Source: Voacanga thouarsii (lineage: Eukaryota; Streptophyta; Magnoliopsida; Gentianales; Apocynaceae). From it: a DNA stretch of 64,000 bases. The notes below the pieces were generated by a model, which worked only from the letters and a program-made list of their open reading frames with translations, was not told where the DNA came from and did no database searches. A program made the position numbers and the translations under genes. The DNA lies in the NCBI GenBank assembly GCA_026120185.1, contig JANUWF010003367.1, positions 1,896,001 to 1,960,000 on the forward strand, read 5' to 3'. Shown one piece after another: positions 48,989-60,850 of this stretch (its first letter is position 1; the number at the start of each line of letters is the position of its first letter).

Positions 48989-51900
48989 ATGACCACACTC
49001 TCCGTCTTCTCTACTCCGGCGCACTCCTCCGCACCGGACTCCAAACTATTTCCACTTCTTCTGTCTAAACATCTATTCCAGATCCAAACCCTAAGTTTCT
49101 GTAATCTCAAGTCTCTTCACACCTCAAAATCTGCTTCAATATTTCGTCTTTTCTATAAAATTCCCAAATCAATTCTTCCAGTTGAGTCTCAACTCTCCGA
49201 CGATGACGACGAAGAAGAAGAGGAGTCGGAAGACGAAGATGACATTGCAGCAGAAGAGTACGATGTAGTTCGTGGCGAGATTAGTGGAGAAGAAGAGGAA
49301 ATTGAAACTTCTGTTGACGATGATGTATTAGAGGATAAGGCGGCAAAGTATGAGGAGTTTAAGTGGCAGAGAGTCCAGAGACTTTGCAATGAAGTCAGAG
49401 AGTTTGGCGAAGAAATTTTGGATGTTAACGAGCTCGCCTCTGTTTACACATTTAGGATTGATAAATTTCAGGTTTACTATGAATTTTGGTGCTATGCTGC
49501 CATTGCAATGTGAATTTTGGTGCTTTTGTCATTTGCAATGTTATGCTATACTTGTGTGTAATGCTTTGAAACATTTGCGTCCAAGTGGTGTGTGCTATTC
49601 TGCCATTCGTTTCTAAAAGCACGTATCTTACTGAATCAATTTCATGGTTTTGAATATGGAAGTCCGGAGATTTCTATATATAATGACTATGTGTCTAGTT
49701 GTATCAATTGGTTTTGGACTATTTCATTAACTGTAGTACATTAAAAAGTATTAGTTTGTGCCTGTGATTTCTGCTCTTTAGCTATTTTTATCCTGACCGA
49801 TGTCCAAAATTTTACATGCTGCTGTTTTTCAAATGTCAAAGTTGTTCCATTATTTTTACCTTTTGATATTGCATCCTGTCATGTGCAGCGATTGGCGATT
49901 CAAGCATTCTTGAGAGGGTCATCAGTTGTGGTTTCTGCACCAACGAGTAGTGGCAAAACATTAATTGCAGAAGCTGCGGCGGTTGCTACAGTGGCAAAAG
50001 GAAGGAGATTGTTTTACACAACTCCTCTTAAAGCTCTATCAAATCAGAAGTTCCGTGAATTTCGGTGTGGAATTTGATTAAAGTAACTTTTTTTTTTTTT
50101 TTTTTTTAGCGCTCATTGCTTTCATGAACTACATTACGGTAAATGCATTACTTTGTGTCTTCACAGTGAAGCATTTGGTGATAGTAATGTTGGGCTTATT
50201 ACTGGAGACTCAGCTATTAATAGAGACGCACAAGTAGTGATTATGACTACAGAGATTTTGCGGAATATGCTGTATCAGAGGTAAAGTTACATGTTTTATT
50301 TCGAATACATTTTTTATAATTGCTCTTTAAATGAGCCAGGAACACGATCTTCCGTTTCTTTAAGTTTCTTTGCTAATTTGTGGTAGTATTTTCATGCAGT
50401 GTCGGAGTGGTTTCCTCGGAAAGCGGACTTCTCCATGTTGATGTGATTGTTCTAGATGAAGTACACTATTTAAGTGACATATCTCGTGGTACAGTTTGGG
50501 AAGAGATTGTGCGTGTTTTCAAATTTTCATTCACTGTCAACGCTCTTTACTTTCTGCTTTTAGTATGTAATCTAATAACTGTGAATTTTCAGGTTATATA
50601 TTGCCCAAAAGAAGTTCAACTTATATGTCTGTCAGCGACTGTTGCTAATCCGGATGAGTTGGCTGGTTGGATTGCTCAGGTAATCCACCTTACCGTATGC
50701 TGTGAAAACCATCCTCGAACCTTTTGACTTGTCATACCACTTTGGAGTTTGGATTATTAAATTGAAGTTACTAATAAAATTTTAACATTTTATCAATTTA
50801 CTTCCTATGGATTTATTTATATAGTAATGTTACTGTAGCTTGTCGAAGTAAGTGGTCAAGCGTTGTTGAAATGCTTCCAGTTTGTCAATTGATGTCTTGA
50901 ATGACTGTGCTGTAGCTTAAGAACTTCAACTGCAACTAAAAAGGTACACTTAAGCCTTGCATCCAAGTAATCTAATGGAAAATGCAAGGAAATTTTACGA
51001 CTTATTGCCTCCCTTGGTGCAAGCAAAAGTAAGAGAAGACTGGATATCTGATCATGATCTTCTACTATTGCAGAACAGGTAAAAAAGGACCATGTAATTA
51101 TTTGAAAAATACAACATTTCTTTAGTTATAGGTTGCAGGACAAAAAAAATCCTGCAGTGCATATCGATCTCATTCATATGCATGGTGCAGTCAAGTGTTA
51201 ATTATGAGTATCTGTGTTTAGTATGCTCTTATAGGATCCATTTTTCTGGTTAGGTTTTATTAATACACTACTGATTTTGCTTCTTTGATACTAGTCATTT
51301 TATCCTTAGATCCTTTCTTATAGTCAGTGTCTTCTTTTCCATGGTTAGTTTGTTGTTTGCGTTTATTTCTGAAGAAATCTGACATTTGCTTTTCCTGAAA
51401 TTCAATGGTTTGGCTTCTAGGTTTTGCCCTGATTGTTGGTGTGTAATTCATTTGTATATGGATTTCTGATCACACATTGCTGGTTCTGTTCAAGGACCTT
51501 CAAGATTTTCTTGATAAGTAGATAGAAATATTAATACAAAAGCTATACAGAATGAGCAGGTACACCTCAATATGATATTCCATATGAATATATATAAGTT
51601 AGGATGGACTGCTGATATCCAAAAAGATTAACCCAAGTAGTACTCTTCATGGTGTCCAGAAGTGTTTCTACTTTCTCAATAGCTCTGCTATTTCTTTCCT
51701 TCCAGTCACCTGCCAGCAGCCAATGGAACTGATTTTCACGCCTTTTCTTTGCTTCTCAAAGTTCCCCAGCATTGCACAAAAGCCATAATGTTCTCCGGCA
51801 TCATCCACATTCTTGAAAAGCTTCTCGATAAAGAGTATTTTAGGAAGCTTGCTGTTGTAACTAATGTGTTGTACTTAATTGGAGTTTATTTATGCTCACT

Positions 51901-52876
51901 TGGTACATTTTAGAATTACTTACTAAACTCATGCCTGTTTTTTTTTTTTTTTTTTTTTGGGCTTTACCTCCTGCATTTTAAGATTCATGGCAAGACTGAG
52001 TTGGTAACATCATCTAAGCGCCCAGTTCCTTTAACTTGGCATTTCTCCACAAAGACATCTTTGCTACCACTTCTTGATGAGAAAGGCACAAGCATGAATA
52101 GGTAATCTTTCTTTTCTGTTGCTTGTGATGATTCTAATGCATTCCTATATTTTGTTCCTAGGATTCTTAGATTCTGAATTTCATTCTCAAATCTATTTTC
52201 TTTGTCATTTGCTACTATGCAGTGGATGCAATTCTTTTGCTAAACAAAAAGTAAGACTTTTCTAACATACAAGTAGTTGTCAAACATTTACTGCTTTAAT
52301 TTTTTGAGTCCTGTGGATTGTCAGTTCTGGAACTCATTTGATTTAGGAAAGTAATTTCTAGAGCAGGGGCAAGAGAGCTTTTTGATATTACTTTTGCAGT
52401 TTGCTTTTCTTAATAATTGGACATGCTGCCATAATGCATTCTCTCAAGAGCCGCTCTCCGTTATTATGGCTTATAGTGGCATATCAGTCAGGTGTATTAC
52501 ATGAGAATGAACAAGTATTCTGACAGCACAGTTGATGAATGAAATGATTTTCTCTTAGGTGGGTTTATTGCCTGTGAACGTATATGTGGAGAACAGTGGG
52601 CATACACATAATATTTGGATTTACTATTTATTTATTTAATTTTGGAATTGACTGTAAGCATCAAGATTTTTCCTAAAAGTTTATCTTGAATATAAGATTT
52701 TCAAGACTTGGTCCATATTAATTTGTTGTTTTTATCTACATGTAGAATCCTTGGAGAGCCACTTGGTACACATATGGACTTATTATTTCTAAAATTCTTT
52801 TCTCTCTTCATATGCATTCTTTCCCTTTTTCTCTACACAAATAGAAACCAGCAAACAAACACATGCATGCTCGTAG

Positions 52877-52922
<46 letters not shown>

Positions 52923-55900
52923 CTTCCTTCTGCTCCACCCCTCCCAAAAAATCTGATAAACAATTAAGAAAGTGAGAAACAACAAACACTATCTATACTA
53001 AGATCCCTTTTTTGTACTGACTTTTTGTTTGATTTTCACTGGATAGGAGGCTATCATTCAATTATTTGCAACTTGAGTCTTCAGGAGCTAATTTTAACAA
53101 GGATCAAGGATCTAGAAGAAGGAAACCAAGAAGACGTGACAGCGATATGCCTTCAATTTCAAAGAATGAGGCAAATACTATTTGTCGTTCACAAGTACAC
53201 GCTGAAGCTTGGTTTAGAATTTCATTTAGCAGCATTCCCAATTATCTTCTCCTATAATATCTATTTTTGTCAATCACTGACACAGGGATCTGAATAGGTT
53301 CAATTGTTTCTTTCCTATTTGTCTTTAACCCTATTTTAGGTCCCTCAAGTTATGGACACATTATGGCAGCTTAAAGGAAGGGACATGCTTCCTGCAATTT
53401 GGTTTATCTTTAGCAGGAAAGGATGTGATGCAGCCGTTCAATATCTTGAAGACTGTAGGCTGCTGGATGAGTGTGAGATGAGTGAAGTTGAACTGGCACT
53501 GAAGAGGTTTCGTAGGCAATATCCGGATGCTGTGAGAGAATCTTCTGTGAAAGGTGTTCTCCGAGGGGTTGCTGCACATCATGCTGGTTGCCTTCCCCTT
53601 TGGAAATCATTTATTGAGGAGCTATTTCAACGAGGGCTAGTTAAGGTGGTTTTTGCTACAGAAACACTTGCTGCTGGAATCAACATGCCTGCCAGGACAG
53701 CTGTCATTTCATCTCTTAGCAAAAGGGGTGAAAGTGGACGCATCCAATTAAGCTCAAATGAGTTGCTGCAAATGGCTGGCCGTGCTGGTCGTAGAGGCAT
53801 TGATGATAGGGGTCATGCAATCCTTGTTCAAACTCCATATGAGGGGCCTGAAGAGTGCTGCAAGCTTCTCTTTTCTGGACTTGAACCTCTTGTGTCACAG
53901 TTTACTGCCTCTTATGGAATGGTTCTTAATCTTCTTGCGGTATGTTCTTTTACCGTGAAACCTAGTTATCTCAAAGAAACAAACCTCATGTGTTAGAATT
54001 TGCAGGGTGCAAAAGTTATGCGGCGAACATATGAATCAGATGATTTGAAAGTCTTTCAAGCTGGACGGACTTTAGAGGAAGCTAGGAAGTTAGTTGAGCA
54101 GAGTTTTGGAAATTACGTTGGAAGCAATGTTATGCTAGCTGCAAAAGAAGAGCTCTCTAAGATACAAAATGAGATAGAGGTGCTGACTGCAGAAATTAGT
54201 GATGAAGCCATTGATAGGAAGAGCCGGAAGCTGTTATCAGAATCAGCATATAAAGAGATTGCTGATCTCCAGGAAGAACTAAGGGTAGGTTCGTAATACT
54301 TATAATAACTTTTTCTCGGTAAAACCTCTAAATTCTGATATTCTATGTAGTATATGAAACAGTCTAGAGACATGGTAGTCTTGACTCTTAATAATAACCT
54401 CGAATATCTTAATGCTTTGTTCAGAAGATGTGTGCTTGTTTATGTATTGAATACAAACCATCATTCAAAGATTTAGCATGTTTAAATGGTTTTTGGCTGT
54501 TCATTTGTGGAAGGCAGAGGGTTCGGTGAAGGCTTTCTTTGAAATAATGTTGTCTATTGTTTACTGCTTTCTATAGTTTTTCTTCCATTTAGTTACTTTC
54601 GGTGTACTTTTTCTCAGGCAGAAAAACGTCTGCGAACTCAATTACGAAGAAGAATGGAACTGCAGAGATTGATCTCTTTGCAACCTCAGCTGAGGGGGCT
54701 GGAGGATGGACATTTGCCTTTTATATGTTTGCAGTATAATGACTCTGATGGAGTTCAACATCTTCTCCCTTCTGTTTATTTGGGGAAAGTTGATTATTTG
54801 AATGCTTCAAAACTTAAAAATATGGTGAGTTTAGTATGTTATTTTATCTTTTGTATATATCAGAAGTAATAAGGTCTGAAAAAGGTCCACAAACCTAATA
54901 GCTTCCTTTCTGTCGGTCATTTATTTTTAGCTTTTGTGCTTTCCATGTTTAGCAAGAAAGCACTAACTTAGCATTTACAGTGCCTTTAAACATTTCTTTA
55001 GCATTTAAAGTGCCTTAAAATGTGTCTCTAAACTTTTTGTTTCTGAAAATATTTCATCAAAATTGTTGCGCAATTTTATTCAATCATAAACTAATTGTTG
55101 TACGGGTCTAAGTCCTAGCTAACCTAACCACAGTCTACAATAAATTCTGAGTTAGAAAAATGAGTTCATAACTTGAAAATTCAATCTTCCCTATTACACT
55201 TCATTTTCAAATTGGACAATTAATTCTAGTTCTCTTGTAGCTTGTCATCAACTGTGCTTATTTGGTCTTTTTTCCTGTGGATTGTTCTTCAACATCATTC
55301 TTTTAATTGGATACCTCAATATATGTGTCTTTTGGCTGGACAGGTCAGCGATTCAGATACTTTTGCTGTAAATGTAGAGGGAGAAAATTATCATTTTGGT
55401 GATACTGGAAGTGAAGATGATGTCACACCATCTTATCATGTGGCTCTAGGTTCAGATAACTCTTGGTATCTTTTCACAGAGAGGTGGATAAGAATGGTTT
55501 ATAAAACAGGCCTTCCCAATATTCCCTTGGCTGAGGGTGATGCTTTGCCAAGTGAAACTATGACAATGCTTCTTGATAAGGGGGACATGCAGTGGCAGAA
55601 GCTTTCAGAATCTGAACTTGGGGGTTTATGGTGCATGGAAGGAACTCTTGAGACATGGTCTTGGAGTTTAAATGTGCCAGTCTTGAGTAGTTTTTCAGAA
55701 GATGATGAGGTAACCAGGAAAGAAGAATGGTTCCAGTGTCCTTCTGTATAAAATATCAAGAGACTCTTCTCTACCCTATCATCATATGTAACCAAACCCA
55801 TGATAAATGTGATGGTGTCCAACTTGTATTAAAATGTTCCTATAGCAGATTTACTTGTGTTTGGAATAACTTGTTTATGCCCAAGTCTAGATATTCCCCT

Positions 55901-58156
55901 AAGGATGTGCTTCTGTTAATTGGCTTTTAAAATCTTCCTGAGAGTAAACAGAAGTTTTTTTTTCCTGAGGCCTAACAGTTGAGATGGTTTTGCTTCTTGT
56001 TCTTGTTGTATTAGTTGTTTGTCTCTAAATTTTGCTGCACTTTAAGACTTAGGTAGACTATAGATGTCTTACTGTTAATCAACTCTGCACCTATGTCCAG
56101 GTCTTGCAACTCTCTCAAGCATATTATGAGGCTGTCGAAAACTACAAGGACCAGAGAAATAAAGTTTCCCGTTTGAAGAAGAAAATTGCGCGTACAGAAG
56201 GCTTCAAGGAATACAAGAAGATTATAGATATGGCTAACTTTACTGAGGAGAAGATTAGGCGTCTGAAGGTCAGATCGAATCGCTTGACTACTAGAATAGA
56301 GCAGATTGAACCTTCAGGTTGGAAGGAATTTCTGCAGGTAATTTGAAGTGTAATATACATATTTGTTTTATATTTTAAGCTAGCGTGTTCAGGCTATTCA
56401 CATGCTTCAGTCGCAATTTTCTAGGTACCTCTTCCCCTCCTAGTTCTCTCCCCCAATCCAAACAACTCACTCTCACAGAAGCTGGATCTTTTAGTTAGAT
56501 TTCAATGCATATTTTTCTGCCTTCCTTCATTAGAACACTTTTGCAAGGCTTTAGTTTACATACATTGTCAGGATTTCACCCGCATGTCTGTCATGTGCCA
56601 TGTGTGCAGGAATCTCTTCAAATTTTATCCTTTCCATGAAAGTTAAGATTTGATGATTTCTTTGAACAAATATAATATTACTTTTCTGTAGATAAATTTC
56701 TGGATTGATGACGTATAAGTCATTCTGAAACTTGTTAGTAGGGTCAATAGGAAATAGAGAGCAAGAGCACCAAGTAGTATTGTATGTTTTCTGCACTCCA
56801 ATGCTATTATCCTGGGAATAACTATTTTTGTTGTGTGCTTGACCTAGTCTCCTGTTTGTAGGACAGCACTCTTTTATATATTGTATTCAAGAGATGGATC
56901 TTGAACTTCTGAGAATGGACAAGTTGTTCCATATTTACTCCTGTTGCTTTGTTTGAAATTGGTAAACGGCTTTTTGTGCTAGTGATCCTTTCTCACCTTT
57001 ACTCTTGTCAAACTTTATATAGGAATATTTCAATGGGCAAAAGAATGTTATTTATCCTAACAAATTTTCAATGCCTGGCAGGTGAGCAATGTTATACATG
57101 AAGCTAGGGCATTAGATATTAATACACATGTTATCTTCCCCCTCGGCGAAACTGCAGCTGCAATTCGAGGAGAAAATGAACTCTGGCTTGCAATGGTTCT
57201 GCGTAATAAGTTATTGGTGGATCTAAAACCTGCCCAGCTTGCTGCTGTGTGTGGAAGTCTAGTTTCCGAAGGGATTAAGATTAGACCTTGGAAAAATAAC
57301 AGGTACATTCACTGTTCCCAGAATAGTTTGATATGTTATTGTCTATAAACATTTGTGTTTGTCTGATATCTCTTTGATAAGAACCATTGTGTAACCATTA
57401 CCATTTTTAATTAATCTTTCTATCAATATTTTATGTGGTAGCATTTGACATGGCATGATATTTTTTGTGAAAGTTGAATGTGTCATTTTTAAATAAGAGT
57501 TGAAACATCTTGGTCATATGCTACTAAATGCCAAACACAAAAATGGAAAAGTTAGTTACAGTGTATTTGAGTTCCCTTCTTTGTACATGTAGTATTACAG
57601 ATGTAAGACCTAAATCACTCTATGCAGCTACATATATGAACCATCCTCCACTGTTATGAGAGGCATTGGCCTTTTGGATGAACAAAGAAGCTCACTCCTA
57701 GAACTACAAGAAAAGCATGAAGTTAAGGTGAGTTAAGTTGACCAGAAGAGTCATGATGATACCTGATCTCTTCTTCTCTTCCTGACCTGGGCTTAACTAA
57801 AATAAGCATTGTTGCATACAGATATCTTGCTGCTTGGATAGCCAATTTTCTGGCATGGTAGAGGCCTGGGCTTCTGGTCTAACTTGGAGAGAGATAATGA
57901 TGGATTGTGCTATGGATGAAGGCGATCTGGCTCGTCTCTTACGAAGAACAATTGATTTATTAGTCCAGGTTATTTTGATAATGCATACTCCAGATAAGTT
58001 CACTATCAGTTTGGAATCTTAAGCATTGAGTGTATATGTCGGTTCCCTTGGTTTCAGGTTCCTAAATTGCCCGATATTGACCCTATACTACAACGCAATG
58101 CCAAGAGTGCTTCTGATGTCATGGACCGTCCACCAATAAGTGAGCTTGCAGGATGA
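48989..58156 (+). CDS. ISE2: DEVH-box RNA helicase, chloroplast (ISE2/DExH15)
   Basis: Sixteen exons: 48989-49471, 49889-50064, 50167-50280, 50400-50508, 50593-50679, 51983-52101, 53047-53194, 53340-53939, 54006-54284, 54618-54824, 55344-55709, 56101-56337, 57082-57302, 57628-57727, 57822-57968 and 58058-58156. They give 1163 residues, close to the Arabidopsis protein. Order: Ser-rich transit peptide; acidic tract DDDDEEEEESEDEDD; Walker A SAPTSSGKT (177-185); DEVH box (277-280); SAT (308-310); helicase C domain with QMAGRAGRRGID; Ski2/Mtr4-like C-terminal part with a coiled coil (QRNKVSRLKKKIARTEGFKE); and the conserved end DRPPISELAG. The family protein acts in plastid RNA processing and affects plasmodesmata. 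No motif is missing. I chose the ATG at 48989 as the first in frame. Confidence 0.95.
51560..51870 (-). mobile_element. L1-type LINE relic antisense in ISE2 intron 5
   Basis: On the minus strand one frame reads RMWMMPENIMAFVQCWGTLR. After a one-base shift the next frame reads KKRRENQFHWLLAGDWKERN and then RAIEKVETLLDTMKS. This is the pattern of the C-terminal tail of plant L1 LINE ORF2 (CW...GKKRRE..W....WLIWKERNSRAFE). It is frameshifted and lacks everything upstream, so it is a dead fragment. Boundaries are approximate. Confidence 0.6.
52879..52918. repeat. TA microsatellite in ISE2 intron 6
   Basis: A TA dinucleotide run of about 40 bases. Confidence 0.9.
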
Positions 58157-59340
58157 GAAGCTGGTTTGGCAAAGGTATTTACTATTTACCATTAATATGT
58201 TAACTCGGTACATCAAAAGTTAGTATTGATAATTTACTAGTCTAGTAAAAGGAAGTTCTGTCAGAAATACAAATATAGAGATGCATTTGCCAATTGAAAA
58301 CAATTGAATATGTTTCGATTTCCGACTCTGCCAGTGACCATTATATTATATGCAAGTTTTTGCTATAATGATGATTCACTGCATGTGGAGCAAGCAGGTG
58401 AAATGCTGACTTTCAACACTCAATTGTCTCCCTATTGATAGTCATTTCTTATTACACAAGGCCAGAGTAGTAGTGGCTGCTTGTCATATGAGAAATATAT
58501 ACTTTTCGTGTCTAATATGGAACCACTAGTTTCTACAGGAGGTAAATTAGGTGAATAAGTTGATTATTTGACTTTATCCCATGCATGCTTGAGGGCTAAG
58601 ATTAAGATTTTGTCTTAAGTTCCAGGTAGTATCTCGCTGCAAATGCTGAATGCACCATGGAGCTCAAGGGTGGCTGCATATTCCGGGCTTTGACATTGTA
58701 AGTAAGAGTTTTCATCTCAAAAGTGAAGTTTAATCCAGCCTGATCTTGCTATCTATAGAATTGGAAGATCATAAAATATCCTCAGTGGGAAGTACAGGTT
58801 CTCGTTTTACCCTTACTTGTAGGAATAAGTGTTTCTGTGAAGAGAGACTTCAAATTATTAGGCTGATTCTTTTATGTTGTTCTTTGATCTAAACAGCTGC
58901 TGCAACTTTTAAATCAGTGATTTTGAAAAGGTAAAAAGTAGTGATAGAATTGACAAGCAGTTTCCAGAACTGCAAGTATTTGCTGCCAGAGTGGACAGCT
59001 GTGGTGGTAGCTGAAATGCGCATAGCTTAGGTTGCCTTAGGATACCTTTGTTTCTGCCATTCATTAGATTGCCAGAGTAATCTAAAATTACCCCTCGTGG
59101 GTGTATATGTAAGTTCATTCATCTTGTAGCAAAATGAATTCCATTTTCTATAGCTAAAGATTTTGACCAAGAAGTCTTCGTGGTAGAATTATTGTACATT
59201 TTCTGTTAGCCATTTTTGTACCTTGGTCGGGGAATGGAGGAAAGGGGCCGTATTTGTTGCTGTTGATTCAATGTGCATCAGAAAGATGTTTATGTATGCT
59301 GTTGAAGTTTAAAGCTACGGTAATTTATTTCCCCTTGGAT
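58157..59340 (+). other. ISE2 3' UTR with probable introns
   Basis: A donor AAAG|GTATTT at 58174/58175 and an acceptor TTCCAG at 58625/58626, then a donor at 58697/58698 (GTAAGT) and an acceptor AACAG at 58896/58897, suggest two 3'-UTR introns. The UTR continues to about 59340, where the sequence turns AT-rich. Splicing here is inferred only from the borders and from base composition. Confidence 0.4.
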
Positions 59341-60850
59341 GAAAATTGAATTTTGGACGTATTGCATGGTAAAAAATACTTCTTATCAACTGATATATTA
59401 TCTTATCACATCGATACTAATTAATATTACTTACAATTTACTCTTGTCACATCGATACCTTATAATTATAAACTAACCTCTGTTTTTTCCTCTGCTGACA
59501 GACTGACTTGATTAACTTTTCTTCATGAGCCATTCGTTGAGGATGAATCAAGATGAACAAAGACAAAACGTGGTGACTATTAGAAGTCGTTATGTAGCAG
59601 AGTTCCAATAGAAATTTTCTTGGGCCTTCTCAAATATTAAAAGCTTTTTAGGTGCATTCTAAACCTTCGTTTCGTTCAGCATACGGAGTATAAATGAATG
59701 CAAAGAAAAACAACAGCGGGGGTTACTACTTATGCCACTCGATGGTTCTAATCTAAATATTGTTACTGTACAAAATAAATCCGGCTTTATGCATTAAGTA
59801 GAATTAAGCTCACTCAAGTTCATTTTACAAATTTTTTAAGTTGATCAAGATAGTTCATTTAACGTTTTAAATTTAAACTGTCTTAAAATATAAATTTTTC
59901 GAATAACGATTATGAATTAATTTATTAATAAAAATAATTAAAAAAATCATTTTACAAGGATGAGTTTACACTAGGTCGGGTCTCTAAGACCATCTCTCAA
60001 AAGATGAAATCACACCTAGTTTATTCCAATCCATTCCACATTCGGTTAGGTCTATCTATTCCACACCAAGAAATTGAACTCCAGACGGGAAATCAAAGAA
60101 AATTGTGGTTAATAAAAGATGGTATTTTTCAAAGGAGATTAATGTTTAAGCAAATTAGCACCTTCACAGAAAGATTATGTTCCGTCTGCTGGATAATAGT
60201 AATATATTTCCTGGCAACAATATGTTTACCCCATTCGAGCTTGATAGAGTGCATTAGCCGTGCAGGATAAATAAGAAAAGAAATTGATGAATGGAAGTTA
60301 AATATTCATCAAACAGAAAACAGGAAGTACACATTTCTTACTCGTCTCTTACTTAAAGAGGCAGTTAAGCCTTCACAATCCTAACCAACAAAAGATATGT
60401 TACATTTAAGAAATCATTCTATATACATCATTGAGTCAAAACTAGAACATAGATGGTATATTAGTAACTCCTAAGCGATTGCTATATCCTTGCGGATTCC
60501 TTATTCTGGTGGTGAGCGCTATAACTATATTAGAAAATGGCCATGGCTAAAATTACTCTACTTCCAGTGCAAGCCCTCTTCATTTCCAGCAACCATACCT
60601 AATCTGCTTGAGTTTCTACTGAACAATAAAAGTAGAATACAATATTAGGAGCACAATAGACTTTGTGATATAAAAAAAATATGGACATCAGGCGAGAGAG
60701 ATTAGTCTGAAATAATGGCACCAAGTGTACAGTAAAGCTATTAACGTGTGAATAAATGAGAGACTGAACAATTATATGAAAAGTAGATTTGCCAACTTGG
60801 ATGTTAACGATATACCTGTCTGCAGTTACCCTCAAGACTATTGTATCTTA
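59340..60850. other. Converging intergenic DNA between ISE2 and the SIN3-like gene
   Basis: No coding region is supported. The first kilobase is intergenic. From about 60300 it reads as 3' UTR of the minus-strand SIN3-like gene. An 88-codon frame at 60004-60270 matches no family I recognise. Confidence 0.5.
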
